This document shows, piece by piece, positions 47,190 through 58,290 of a stretch of 64,000 nt of DNA. Positions within the stretch are counted from its first letter, which is position 1, and each line of letters opens with the position of its first letter. The stretch spans positions 4,210,227-4,274,226 of the forward strand of contig CM060478.1 in assembly GCA_030544235.1 (NCBI GenBank), written 5' to 3'. Below the pieces are notes generated by a model. It was not told where the DNA came from, did not search any database, and saw only the letters and a list, made by a program, of their open reading frames with translations. The translations under genes and the position numbers were made by a program. The DNA is from Lepturacanthus savala (lineage: Eukaryota; Chordata; Actinopteri; Scombriformes; Trichiuridae).

Positions 47190-47580
47190 CGGCCCAGTGT
47201 AACAGCCCAAGTTTTGAGGATACGTCTCATTTGGGCCATTAAGTTAGCACACATCTTTAGGAGGATTACCCGCTATCACTTAGCGGCCCTTAAACAACTA
47301 TTTCCTTGTACAGCCTTGGTGCGTGGTTGCTAATGGCATCTGTAATGAGGCTGACCTGCAGGCCTTGTCTAATTTAAAGAGCCTGTTAAGTGACTCAATG
47401 ATTTTAAAGGTAATCTTTAAAAGGCACGTAAAGCTTGGAGAAAGTTGGTGGGGAGGGAGGGGAGGGAGGAAGCTGAGCCGCGGAGCTTTTGGAGAGTTGC
47501 TGCACGAGTACGACTTTTTCAATAATGATGAACCCGTGCTGTATCATAGGTTTGTATTATCCAAAACTCGGTGAAAGAGG
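47190..47580. promoter_or_regulatory. Candidate conserved non-coding element
   Basis: Unique motif-dense block: GGGCCATTAAGTTAGCACAC, GGTTGCTAATGGCATCTGTA, CAGGCCTTGTCTAATTTAAA, AAAGGTAATCTTTAAAAGGC. Overlapping frames on both strands (47298-47522, 47323-47574) have no protein family. Confidence 0.45.
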
Positions 47581-47769
47581 AATGTTATCACTTTCCCCCC
47601 AAAAAAGTGTGCGTGCCATGTCTCTGCTTGCTTTTCTGTCACTTTCTCACACACTTCACACTCAGAAACACTCAAATATCCCCCTTTCCTCATAACTCCC
47701 TTTTCTGTCTCTCCTCTGTCTGTAGTTCTGAAGGAATTCTCCATCCATCTAATTCCCCTCCTGGTTCTT

Positions 47770-48300
47770 TTATATTGAGGCTGGGCCCCGCTCGTACTCC
47801 ATGTCAAAGGCTTTCTCTTTTATTGAACATCAAATCCTCTGTGTCTCGCCTCTCTCTCTCTCTCTCTCCTCTCCCTGCTCAGGCAACATGCATATTCAGG
47901 AGCCGGCGGCTGCGCTATAAGGCCGGCTAGCCCCTCCAAAATCCGCGATTGTGGGCATTAGCATCGCAATAACACTACATGAATAGCCGGCACGCTCTAT
48001 ATTTAGGTGTTAAGTCGACGCCAACCGAAGCCAAGATTGAGGCTGCTGGATGGAAGTGCGTGGGGAGAAGCAGACTTTTTTTTTTCCTTTTTCTGGTGGT
48101 ATTCTCTGTGTCTCTTTCTTTATTCTCTCTCTATCTGTTTCAGAGGCCGTCTCTCTTGGCTCCGGAGGCGGCTCTCGGTGTCCAAAAAGTTTCCAGCAAA
48201 GCTCTGGATGTAAAGGAGCCGCCCCACTGTGTCACTTTGCATACTGATTTCAGCTTTACTGCTCTGACTTGAAGGGAGGAAGAAGAAAAAAGAAAAAAAA
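47770..48300. promoter_or_regulatory. Candidate conserved non-coding element
   Basis: The centre at 47880-48060 is unique and CpG-rich (GGAGCCGGCGGCTGCGCTAT, AAAATCCGCGATTGTGGGCA, ACGCCAACCGAAGCCAAG), with CATGCATATTCAGG at its edge. The flanks are T/C-rich. Several short overlapping plus frames occur here (47571-48272). They disagree in phase and show no domain. Confidence 0.4.
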
Positions 48301-48689
48301 AAGAGGAAAAACCTTGCTGCTGTGAATTGGGATCTAATGCGCTTGGCTCGCCGTGTCAGAAATAAAAAAAACAAAACAGTGGAGATAATGTAAGAATAAA
48401 CAAGGAGGACACTGCTATGTTTTTTTTTTATATATCACTCACTGGGGTCTGATGGACCAAAAGTCTGTGTGTAAAAACATGTGCAAACACATATCACCTG
48501 CAAATAAATACAAAATAATCTAACGTACGTTCATACTTTTGCTTTTTTTGGGGGGTTTCATGCTAATCTGCAAAACACTGACAGAAAAAGAGTATAAATA
48601 GATGAATGGAGAACACACAGGTCTAACAATCTGAACACAATTCTACATCTGAATTTAATACGTTTCAAGGGATGATAGTAAGTAGTTAT
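48301..48689. other. AT-rich sequence
   Basis: Poly-A/T runs. Nothing recognised. Confidence 0.45.
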
Positions 48690-49640
48690 ACCACATTTCC
48701 ACTTTGCGATACTGGTTTAAACCCAACTCAGTTCAGTGCGAGCGGAGGATGTTTCTCTTCTTTGATGACGTTTAAAGTAAAGTTGTTGTTCTAATGAAGA
48801 TGAGACAGAAGAGCCAAGCGAGAGAGACAGTTCAGTTCAGTGATGAGTTACTGACCAATCAGTGGTCTGCAGTGTTTCTGCTGCCTGCTTCTGTTTTTCT
48901 GGAACCTTGACAGAGCTGGTACTAAAGACAAAGCACCATGTAACAGTTTTGTTTTTTCTTTGTATGAAATATAACAGACATTTCAGAAACCAACGTGTAG
49001 CCTGTCCACTCTCACCTCCCCCCGGTCACCTGACTAGTAGTGGTCCCGCTTCCTGCTTCCTGCTTGCTCTGTCGATAGGTTTACATGACACTCGAAAAAA
49101 GCAGAATTATTTCCTTAATCTGACAAGAACTGGTCAACTGAAGTGCATATAAATATGTTACTCTGATTATTATGAGAGTTCTCCAATTTAACAGACATTT
49201 AACACCCAGATTATGTGATTGGACTTTGTTTTTGTGCGTGCTGGTGTATGACCCCAGAACAAAAACACAGGAGAAAACCAGTCGCAGGAGAAGAATAGAA
49301 TCACAGCACCTTATCTGCACAATGAGTACGATTTTACATATGAAATGGAAAAAAGTCATGTGATTATCTGTTTTGTTCGAACATGCTGGAGTGTTGTACT
49401 ATCAGGTACCAGAAAATAGTACCTGGTACCTAATGCAGAAATGAAAAGAAATGAGTAGAGTTTGGTTTATTGGTGTGAATGTTTCAACAGTACAGGCAGA
49501 GAGACGTGTTTTGCTGAAACACAATGAAAAACACAATATTAGGGATCTTTTCTGTTCCGTTGTTTTCTACTGTCACTAATACAGAGAGGGATTCCTGAAA
49601 GTTGCAAACAGTCCCTTTAAAGTTTGGTGCAGCCAATGTT
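48690..49640. other. Possible composite of old DNA elements
   Basis: CACATTTCCACTTTGCGATACTGG near 48692 and a GGTACC-rich hairpin at 49404-49431 (AGGTACCAG pairing with CTGGTACCT) resemble parts of a fish repeat built from 'TTTCCACT...GGTACC' phrases. Limits and family are uncertain. Confidence 0.3.
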
Positions 49641-50102
49641 TATAAAATAAAAATCAAACTGAATACAAGTTGTTTTTCATTAATATCCAGCTTCAAACAG
49701 CACCAACATGCCAGTTTCAGTATATCCTAATAACTCTACAAGACAAATTAATGGAAAAAAAAAAAAAGAATAATGCATGACAGGACTAGATAAGACATGT
49801 GGTGACTGTTGTGTAAATACACAAAGTGAAAACCAAGTGTACATCATGTATCTCATGCTGTGATTATAAAAAGGGACGTTGTGCCTTTATCAATGATTCT
49901 TGTTTGCTCTGCAGCTCATTTCAATGTGGATCTACCTACTTCCTGTTCTGTGTTCATCCACCTCTCCCCCAGACCTCTGTCTCCTTCCTTCACTGTTTAT
50001 TTTATCAGCCCTTCGCTTATTCAGTGAGTGCGTCTTGTCAAAATATTGTTGCAGCCTCTTCCAACTGTTTCTGGCCTAACTTCAGGTCCTATCTCATCTG
50101 AT
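49641..50102. other. Unassigned sequence
   Basis: Nothing recognised. The 91-codon frame (49826-50101) is Cys/Ser-rich with no known domain. Confidence 0.4.
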
Positions 50103-50546
50103 GAAAAATACAGAGGGAGAAGAGACAGAGGGAGAGAGAGATCATGATGGAAATGGTGAATAAAATGAGAAGAGGGTTAATAGAGGAATGAGGAGGAAGC
50201 CTGATAGAGCAACTGTGGAGGAAGAAGTGAAACAAAGATGGATGAATGGAGGGAAAATGAGGTGGTAGAACCTGGATCTTAAGGCATTAGGAGGACGGGA
50301 GAAAATGAGAAACGTATGAGTGAATGGGAAAGAAGGGAAAAAAAGAAGAAAAGAGCGGAATAAATATGAGGGAGAAAGAAGAGGATAATGATCGATAAGG
50401 ATGAAAAACAGTTAATGAAAAATGAGAGAATGGAGGACAGAGATGGTCATGAAGAAACTAATCAGGGAATGAAGTCAGAAGGACTGAGAACAGAAGGAAG
50501 GAAAGATGGAAGAGTGGAGGGATGGATAGATGAGGAGGAAAAAGAG

Positions 50547-50548
<2 letters not shown>
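50103..50548 (+). repeat. Purine-rich tract
   Basis: About 450 bases in which A and G strongly predominate on the plus strand (GGGAGAGAGAGAT, GGAGGAAGAAGTG, GGGAAAGAAGGGAAAAAAAG). It leads directly into a GT array. The 118-codon plus frame (50388-50744) is Lys/Glu/Arg-rich for this reason. Confidence 0.75.
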
Positions 50549-50588
<40 letters not shown>

Positions 50589-50649
50589 ATGCTTATTTTA
50601 GTGCTTTTTTCTGTTCCAACTACATTCCCGTTAAATCTGTGCGCGTGCA

Positions 50650-50688
<39 letters not shown>

Positions 50689-50876
50689 ATGCATGTGTGT
50701 CGTGCTGTTGTGACGGCATCCAGTACCCTGGCATGCCTTTTTAATTCTGCTGAGTAAATAATGCATTTCATGCAGTTCATAATTTATGTAAGTGGACATG
50801 CAATCAGTTCAGATTAACGTGCACGGTGTGTGTGTGTGTGCGTGCGCGCACGTGTGTGTGTGTGCGTGTGTGTGTG
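50549..50876. repeat. Three GT microsatellites
   Basis: GT arrays at 50549-50584, 50652-50687 and 50826-50876; the last contains CGTGCGCGCACG. Confidence 0.95.
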
Positions 50877-51793
50877 GCAAAGCGATGGCTAAAACATGAC
50901 AGGTCACTGGTTCTCTCCTGGTGAAACCTCTTTCCTGCTGTGTCTCTCTTGGCGTGTCTCTATTTTTCTCCTACTTCATTCCAATTTAAAGGAGCAATCC
51001 GCACAACACAAATTAAAAACCTATTAGAAAGAAGCTCCTGGTAAGAACAGATGGACGAAAACAGCTTCTTTATAAAAGGAATTTGATTCTAAAATATTTA
51101 ATGTATATATATGGTGGGTGGGATTTAGCTGGAGAAAAGAAGAGGTCACGTACATCATGCACCAATCAAGAATCAGTAGGAATTAAATGTTTTAAAAAAT
51201 GTTAAATATTTCTACTTAAATTGCGATGACAGGTGAGTTACCTCATGTGCCACTGTCAATCAAATAGAATCAAATGAAGCAGCTAAACTAAGGACTCAGG
51301 ATGTATTCATATGTTGCTTAGTTCTTTTTAGCCCATTTAATATTTCATTTAAGTATAAACACATAGATCATATCTCTTTGACCTTCAAACAGATTCTAGT
51401 AAAAAGAAATAGATGGAAGAGCAGACAGACAAGGGTTTCTGTCTTAACACCATGACCAACGCTATTCACAATTCCCTGTAGAATTAACACTCCTTAGTGC
51501 AGTTATCATGAATTTATACACTTATATTTAACTGTTGTTTACACATCTATCAAAGGAGGAACATCAAATTACAAAAAAAAAATATGTACAGGCTAAGGAC
51601 TTGAGGACTTGAGTTGATTTCTTTTAAATATTTCAAAGAAAACATGCAAAATTGTACATTTAGACTATTATTTCCCCAACTTTCAGTTAGGGAATATAGT
51701 GTCGACCAAGACTGTTTTTACACTAAATGTTGACAGGGTGTGAAATGTCATTTAAGAAGATATGAACCCCGGATATATCCTGTTCATTTAAAG
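50877..51793. other. Unassigned AT-rich sequence
   Basis: No gene or named repeat. Confidence 0.45.
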
Positions 51794-52307
51794 CAGGGGT
51801 GTCAAACATGTGGCCCGGGGACCAGAACCGTCCCACTCAAGTGTCTGATTCAGTCACTGGATGAATGTACAAAGTGAGATAAAACAATGGAGCAGTTCCT
51901 GTGTCTTTGCAGAAATGTGAAGTCAGTGAGAATCTTTCAGGTCTCAAGAGATAAAATATTTACAGTTTTGATTAGTAAATGGTTTGTAAAGCAGGAGATA
52001 ACTTCACCTGCTGCTGAAAACACTAAATATTCTTCAGTAAGTAAATGATTTGAATTAAAATGCAACAATAGACTGATTAAATATGGAATAACTGAGACAT
52101 CATATTGCTAAAATCACACTTTTTTTCTTATGTCATCTCTCCTGTTTTGTAAATTGAAAGTTAATTAACCATGTAAATACATACAACGTCTTTCTTTACA
52201 TGAAAATGAGGGGAGAGATTTGTAGGTGTAATTTAAACATTAATTTTCACTGGTCGTCAAATTACGCTGAACGTGGCCTATGAACTAAACTGAGTTTGAC
52301 ATTTCTG
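51794..52307 (+). mobile_element. Complete non-autonomous hAT-like element
   Basis: Starts CAGGGGTGTCAAACATGTGG and ends GAGTTTGACATTTCTG. It is flanked by near-identical 8-bp sequences ATTTAAAG (51786-51793) and ATTTAAAT (52308-52315), as expected for a hAT target-site duplication. At 514 bp it has no transposase. This is the reference copy for six partial copies in the window. Confidence 0.85.
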
Positions 52308-52400
52308 ATTTAAATGCCTATAGTGTAAAAACCACAAAAAAAAAAAAAAAAAAATCAGATCATAGAGTGTCAGCAGGAGTGGAGCCAATTTCAAATCACT
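52308..52400. repeat. Poly-A run and spacer
   Basis: A19 run at about 52336-52354. Confidence 0.8.
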
Positions 52401-52930
52401 GAACTTGTTCCAAAACCGGCACCGACAACGGCTCTTATTCCCAACACATTCCAACCACACCTCTCTCCCACAGCAGCCCTCCACCGGGCATTTCTCTTTA
52501 ATCCAGACCGAATGCTAATAGGGCTGTTTGGTTGCTGGCCATCTGCCTGGGCTGCCGGTCAACTGTGGCAAGCTGTGCCGAGCGCCGCGGCGCCGGCCTC
52601 TCTGCCAAAGCCGGAGCTGCCCGGAGACCACTTCATAACCAGAGGACACTTCACGGCCAATCGTCCACACTTACGCCGCCAACAGACTCGGCGCCGGAGT
52701 AATATGGTCAAATTGATCTTTTCATGATCGGGGGGCAGCTTGTCCATCTCCCACTCCCACATGATTAGAATCCAGATCAGAGGAAGCCTTCGAGAAAATT
52801 GAGCACTTGGCCGTCGCTAATGCCGTTAGCTCTGAACGTTTATTTATCCGAGGAAAGGTCTGCCCGGCACTTCGTATTCATGCAGTTAAACACATGATGC
52901 CCACTGCTGTACGAGTGAATGAAGGCTTTA
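52400..52930. promoter_or_regulatory. Candidate conserved non-coding block, CpG-rich
   Basis: About 500 bp of unique sequence with a CpG-rich centre (GCGCCGCGGCGCCGG near 52585) and AT-rich motif segments (GACCGAATGCTAATAGGGCT, GCCGTCGCTAATGCCGTTAG, CGTTTATTTATCCGAGG). Opposed frames (52512-52727 plus, 52559-52762 minus) lack recognisable features. Favoured reading: enhancer-like block. Confidence 0.45.
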
Positions 52931-53062
52931 TACCAGGGATGTCTCAATTTCTTACTGAGCCACATCAGCGTTAGATTTTATAAATAGATTATAGGATCAT
53001 ATAAATATATCTATTTGTCTATATATCTAGTGTCTGAATAAATACAAATCTGAATCATAAGT

Positions 53063-53347
53063 AGAGCTGCAACAACTCATTGATTAATCGATTAGTTGCC
53101 AACTATTACTTACCGCCAACTATTTTGATAACCAGTTTGAGTCAAAAAGAACAAAATGTCCATATTCTCTGGTTCCAGCTTCTCAAATTTGATTATTTTC
53201 TGGTTTCTTTAGTCTTCTAAAAGAGTAAACTGATGATCTTTGGGTTGTGGACTGACATTTTAGGTTGATTCTTCAGCTTTGGGAAACAGTAATCAACGTT
53301 TAACACCATTTTATGAACTGAACAACTAATCAGTTAACCTTTTCAAT
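53063..53347. mobile_element. Miniature DNA element, AGAGCTGCAAC family (near complete)
   Basis: AGAGCTGCAACAACTCATTG, TTAATCGATTAGTTGCCAAC, CTCTGGTTCCAGCTTCTCAA, TTTGGGTTGTGGACTG and ACAACTAATCAGTTAACC in the family order. Confidence 0.8.
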
Positions 53348-53472
53348 ATGTCCAAGGAAGCCAAACTGATGGTGAACCATCATATGTACTATTATACCAG
53401 GCTCATCAATTTGAGATAAAGGGGATTAAGCCTTCATCAATGTTGTTAATTCTGCTTTTCCTGCTAAAAAAA

Positions 53473-53552
53473 GCTTCAGCTTTTGGGAAACAATGACTGA
53501 CATTTTAAACCTTTTTATGAACCAAACAACTAATCGATTAATCGTTTTATTG
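53473..53552. mobile_element. AGAGCTGCAAC-family fragment
   Basis: CAGCTTTTGGGAAACAATGA and CCAAACAACTAATCGATTAA match the 3' part of the copy just upstream. Confidence 0.65.
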
Positions 53553-53639
53553 TTATAATTTTAGCATCTAATTGCTAAAAATGCTGCAGCAAATCATGAA
53601 AAATCATCTATAGATCTATATGATCTATAGTCTATAGAT

Positions 53640-53886
53640 TCAAGGACAGGAGGCAGGGATACACCCCAGATGGTTGCCAGTCTATCATGGGGCACACACA
53701 CCATTCACTCACACCTACGGGCAATTTAGAGTCTTTAATTAACCTCAGCATGTTTTTGGACTGTGGTAGAAAACCGCAGAACCTGGAGAACCACACAGAC
53801 ACGGGGAGAACATGTAAACTCCACACAGAAAGGTCCCAGACACAGGTCTTGAACCTTTGACCTTCTGAGGCAACAGTGCTACCCAT
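53640..53886. mobile_element. Abundant fish interspersed repeat ('TTTTTGGACTGTGG' type)
   Basis: GGGCAATTTAGAGTC, CATGTTTTTGGACTGTGGTA, CACGGGGAGAACATGTAAAC and TCCACACAGAAAGGTCCCAG are hallmark phrases of a repeat found throughout teleost genomes; its class is uncertain to me. The 84-codon minus frame (53632-53886) is the usual spurious translation of it. Confidence 0.8.
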
Positions 53887-54324
53887 TTATTTTATAGGTT
53901 TTCTCTGGTTTTGTGTTGCTATGTGACCATTAAACTGCAGTGAAAGAACAAAAAGTAATCACAGGTGTATTTCAACAAAGGAAAATAGAAACTTTCTTCT
54001 TTTAAACAACCAATCATGGCCAATCAGGAATAGATTGAGGACTTTGAACGCACCTTGAAGTCGTACAAAGAATGCTTGACAAGCTTGTCTTTAAGTTTAA
54101 ACTTTGATTCACTTTTCCATCTTTCAATGAATCATAAATGTATCTATTTATATTCCATATCTCTGCTGAAACACATTTTTGAATATTGCCAGTTAGTAGA
54201 TTATTACTTTTTACAAATGCACAAATGAACAGAGGAAACGTTTAAGTCATTTTCTTTCTCCTGACGAAACATTCAGTGTGCAGAAATGACATTTTACTAG
54301 TATAGGAAAGAATTCATGCACTGT
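53887..54324. other. Unassigned AT-rich sequence
   Basis: Nothing recognised. Confidence 0.45.
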
Positions 54325-54420
54325 ACTTTACTTCCACTACATTTCAGAGGGAAATATTGTACTTTATACTCCACTACATTCATATGACAGATTTTTGTAT
54401 GTTGTTTTAGTATTTACAGA
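54325..54420. mobile_element. Fragment of a fish repeat (ACTTTTACTCCACTACATTT type)
   Basis: TACTTTACTTCCACTACATT and TACTTTATACTCCACTACAT, 38 bp apart, are typical of this repeat. Confidence 0.55.
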
Positions 54421-55640
54421 ACAATTATCATCAAATAATTCAAATAATGACTTTTTTGTCTGTATTTCTTTGATTAAATTTCTGTTCCTTGATGAAGCAA
54501 AATGTATAGTACAAGTAGTACAAGATAAGATAATGTAGGAAGCTAATTAAATTATGCCTTGATCTCTTACTTTCTTTATTTAGTTTTATTGTATATAATA
54601 ACGTGAAAAAGGGACAGGATGAAATAAGCTTTTTGCTTTCTCTAGTTCCCTCTAATTATTTTGTTGTTGTTTTTTTTGGATGAATCAGTTTGTTATCATG
54701 TTGTTATCAAAGAACAATAGACAAAAAGAATATTAGTAAAAGCACAATCACAAATAAACTGACTAGCTGGTGAACATAGTTGAACATTTAGCAACTAAAT
54801 ATGATTCTTAGGAGATAGTAGAGACCAAATCAAAGCTAAAAACCTTTTTATAGTAAACCCAGGATTAAAAAAAGGCTGATTTTTGTTAAATGATTCAATG
54901 ATTGATCCATTACCAACAGAAATATGATGTTTGAGCCTTTTTTACACAAACCTTGAATGAAACTATCAGTATCATACTGGACTATTTTCTTATTGTATTG
55001 ATCATGTGCATATTGACAATATATAGATATTGTGTTACTGCACACTATTTTATAATTGCATGATATACCAGATATATGCATTTTCTAGCTTCATAAAAAC
55101 CCACATGGAGGTGAAACTTCCCAGCTGGCTCTGTCTATCTGTGCTTTCATTCAGCATCTTTTTTTTTTTTTTCCATTCCAACCAACTCTTACCTTGACCT
55201 TGCAGTACAGGCTACAACTACAGCACCGCAGCCACTCAGAAACACTGGGTTCAGGGAAAAAGAAAAAAAAAAAGTGTGTGTTTTCCACTGAAAATAGATC
55301 TCCAACTGGTCTTGTTTCATTCAATATGCAGAACATTGAGGCCGTCCTCAGAGAGATGGAGAACAACTGTGCATCTTTTGTGTTTCTTGTGTTATGTGTG
55401 CGTTTGTGTATGCGTGTGTGTGTGTTTGTGTGTATGTGTGTGTATGTGGATGCAATTCACCAGATTTTTCGTGCTCGTGCAGCCCCGTCTTTATGTGTAT
55501 TTTGGTTCTATCTGTGCTCTGTCTCTCAACCTTGTCCTCATTATCCATTTTCCTCCAGCATAATGGCGCAGAGGTTGTTAAACCTCTTCAGCCCGGGAAC
55601 CAAATTTAGAAAAATCCTAGTCTTACTCCAGGACCTGGTC
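54421..55640. other. Unassigned sequence with poly-T and a GT array
   Basis: Poly-T at about 55159-55173 and a GT-rich array at 55395-55448. The 149-codon plus frame (55194-55643) and shorter overlapping frames run through the GT array. No recognisable exon. Confidence 0.45.
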
Positions 55641-56480
55641 TAATGACTGCTAGTACTTACTGTACGAAAACCAGTATTCCTGGCACGCCGGGAACAGAAA
55701 CAGGCTCCTTAGCCATCTCGGGGTCCTGACCCGCGGTATAGTGGAAGGGAAAAAAAGAGAAAACTCGCTTAAAGACAGATAATCACGATAATAAAAAGTG
55801 TGGGCTTGTACGTCCTCCGCGTGATGCGTTCCTACATAGGCTCTCCGTGCATGGCTGCGTGGGCGTGGGGCTCTGACACCGTACGTATGGGGGCATCCTC
55901 CGGCAAAAAACAGCTGCATTAATTGCTCTGAAGAGAAATCTATGCGAGGGACGTCATTAACTAAGACCGGGGCGTGCGTTGATAATTGATATGTGCGGGT
56001 TGCCCCGGCAGCGCTCTGGGTGGCCACGCAGCCCGAGGCGCCTCCCTTGCGAAGATAGAGACGCTCACCCTGGCCCCGGCGACCTTTGACCTCCTTCCCT
56101 GATAGGGCGGGGGTTCGCAGACACAGGTGCGCTGCAGGGATCGACGCCCGGCTCGCAGATCTCCGCCGGGTCAGGTGGAATCTGTTGTTTTCTCCCCTCT
56201 CGATTGTCTCGTTTTAACTGTGTTAGCCATTCTGCTAATTACGAGGCCTGCAGGTTCAGAGCGTGAATGTTAATGGCGGCGCGGCGCTCCCTGACTTCCT
56301 GTATGAATTTTTATAGCTGTTGTGATTGCGTTCTTTTCATATAGGCTGAAGTACGGGGAAGTTTCTTTGTTCGACTTGGTGATCAAAAGCAGCTCTTTGC
56401 ATATACCTTCAAAGATTAAGGCAGGAAAATGACAGACAGCTGCAGAATAAACAAGCAGGGCTAAAGGATGAAGAATATCA
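55641..56480. promoter_or_regulatory. CpG-rich candidate regulatory block
   Basis: The most CpG-dense stretch of the window, including GACCCGCGGTATAGTGG, GTACGTCCTCCGCGTGATGC and ATGGCGGCGCGGCG. AT-rich motif segments occur in it: AACAGCTGCATTAATTGCTC, CATTCTGCTAATTACGAGGC, AGCAGCTCTTTGCATATACC. A 125-codon minus frame (55650-56027) is not supported by any family. It could be a CpG-island-like enhancer or, less likely, an unannotated promoter. Confidence 0.5.
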
Positions 56481-56539
56481 CCTTTTTCGCATGTGCATGT
56501 GTGTGTGTGTGACTGTAGCTTTTTCATGGGGGGCTATAA

Positions 56540-56970
56540 CACAATCCTACCTTTAATACCTCTGTGGAACTCATTATTCCGGGCACCTTTGGGAAATTCA
56601 TTTTCATATATCTACACAATCTCAATTACGCCACTTAATTGATATCTTTATTTGCTTAATTGTTGGCTTTATTCCTTGCTGGGAGGAAGAGGAGCTTTCA
56701 CGTAGGAACGCCGCACTTCAAAGGCATGTTTTCTATCATTCTCCTATCGCCTCGTTATTTCCCACATGTCAGGAATGTCACAACACATCCAATGCAATTT
56801 TAATGAAGAATGACTTTGACATGTTCTGAGTGCGTTATTTTTTTTTTCCTTTTTCTTTCTCTTCTTTTTCTTGAATCAGAAAAGGTGAAGCTGGAATTTC
56901 TTAGCTCCATTACTGAATCATCATTGTCGACCATAGTGAACAATTAGCGCAATTAATTTTTTTTTTCAGG
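56540..56970. promoter_or_regulatory. Candidate conserved non-coding element, homeodomain-rich
   Basis: TCTCAATTACGCCACTTAATTGATATC, TTTGCTTAATTGTTGG, CAATGCAATTTTAATGAAG and CAATTAGCGCAATTAATT give many TAATTG/CAATTA sites in unique sequence. Highest density of such motifs in the window. No open frame. Confidence 0.55.
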
Positions 56971-56999
56971 CAGGGAGACATAAAAAAAATATATAATTC

Positions 57000-57330
57000 C
57001 ATGGCCTGCGCTGAGTTCTTTTTTTCGAGATCACAATACAGTTTGCTCCGAGGTCGCGCCGTCGAGTGAATGAACGGAATCTAAAAGTGTCGCAAGCGTG
57101 TCGTCGCATTTAACAGGAAATTAAATTTGCATTTGTGATGAATAGGTGGACAAATAGCAGCGTGCCTTCCCTCCCTCACCCAGCACCCCCCCACCCCTTC
57201 CCCCGTTGACGGGTGTTAGGAAAAAAAAAAAAAAAAAGCTTAGCACAATTAAGCATTTGCAAGGTTTGGCCGTGAAGTGTTGCAGGAGTAACCCCGCGGA
57301 CGCGTTTCCTTTTCTGCCACTGCCAGAGTC
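57000..57330. promoter_or_regulatory. Candidate conserved non-coding element with octamer
   Basis: A perfect octamer ATTTGCAT at 57125-57132 (POU site) lies in GAAATTAAATTTGCATTTGTG. CpG-rich GTCGCGCCGTCGAGTG precedes it. ACAATTAAGCATTTGCAAGG follows a poly-A run at about 57221-57237. Frames on both strands are homopolymer-driven. Confidence 0.5.
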
Positions 57331-57389
57331 TTCCCCTACAAACACACAGCAGCCAAGGCCTACTCCACATTCCTTTATCCTCAGCCTGT

Positions 57390-57670
57390 AGTTTCACCCA
57401 CTCCTATTGATTCTTTATTGACCCGAGGTGTCCTCCGGTGCCACCGCTCCTCGTCCTCCGTGCTACCCACCGCCGCCGCGGTTTCGGCCTCCTCCTTTTC
57501 TCCTTCTCCGTGTGAAATGAAAAGGAAGACCGAGCTTGACATTGATTTCTCTCCGCCGACTTTTCTCTCTCATCCCTCCTTCTATTTTTTTTTCGTGCGG
57601 CCAACCTTTCTAAAAAGGCCAGTGGACGCCTCGCCGCGGCGGAAGGGGAGAAAAAGGTGCTGAGACGTTT
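57390..57670. promoter_or_regulatory. Candidate conserved non-coding element
   Basis: CACTCCTATTGATTCTTTATTGACC opens a CpG-rich segment (CACCGCCGCCGCGG). Opposed frames (57418-57663 plus, 57404-57604 minus) are Ser/Arg-rich without known domains. Confidence 0.4.
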
Positions 57671-57756
57671 TTCTGAATAACAGCTCCTACGTATGAAGAG
57701 ATGAGATTGTACCTTTGATCCACACCTAGAAGCCGTAATAGTGCAGGTTCTGATGT

Positions 57757-57940
57757 TAAAAAAAAAAAAAAAAAGTTTTCATACGTGCACAAAAGTTAAA
57801 GCGTGAATTAAAGTCTTGACATTATGATAATAGTAATAATAATAAAAGGAAAATCAACCATTTTTCCCATTGTCATGCCAATTATATCTTAGCCTATTTC
57901 CTCTATGGAAATTTGGGGAATATAATTACACAAACAAGGA
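57757..57940. promoter_or_regulatory. Poly-A, then candidate conserved non-coding element
   Basis: Poly-A at about 57757-57774. Then CATTGTCATGCCAATTATAT, CTATGGAAATTTGGGGAATA and TATAATTACACAAACAAGG: SOX-like, homeodomain-like and forkhead-like motifs in unique sequence. Confidence 0.45.
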
Positions 57941-58001
57941 CAAACACACACTCTTCCTCACGCAGTAATAATAAGTCAACCCCCCGGAAGGCTACCCCCC
58001 C

Positions 58002-58041
<40 letters not shown>
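58002..58041. repeat. (CA)n microsatellite
   Basis: Perfect CA array of about 20 units. Confidence 0.96.
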
Positions 58042-58042
<1 letters not shown>

Positions 58043-58290
58043 CCCTCTTCCCGCCCCTTTGGACAACACATGAGAACCCAAATCTCTCAAATGGAGAAAT
58101 AAACAAAACAAACAAAAATACACCAGATGAAAGCGGAGAGACAATAAAGGAAAAGTGTCCCCCGTGGATTGTTCAATCCCTCCTCTTCGCTGCCTTTTTT
58201 TTTTTTTTTCTTGTCTTATTATTTTATTTGTTGTTGCCTGGCCATTCATTACATTTTCTCTTTCTTATTGTTGTTGTTGTTGTTGTTTGC
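58042..58290. repeat. Unassigned sequence, poly-T and (TTG)n
   Basis: T-run near 58194-58209 and a (TTG)n array near 58266-58287. Confidence 0.7.

Noticed and set aside
47420..47428. AAGGCACG resembling the start of miR-124
   Set aside because: The following bases do not match the mature microRNA and no hairpin arm is apparent.
53632..53886. 84-codon minus frame
   Set aside because: It coincides with an abundant fish interspersed repeat that gives the same spurious peptide in many places.
55641..56480. CpG-rich block as a gene promoter
   Set aside because: No first exon with donor site or downstream coding exon could be followed; a CpG-rich enhancer-like element is the safer call.
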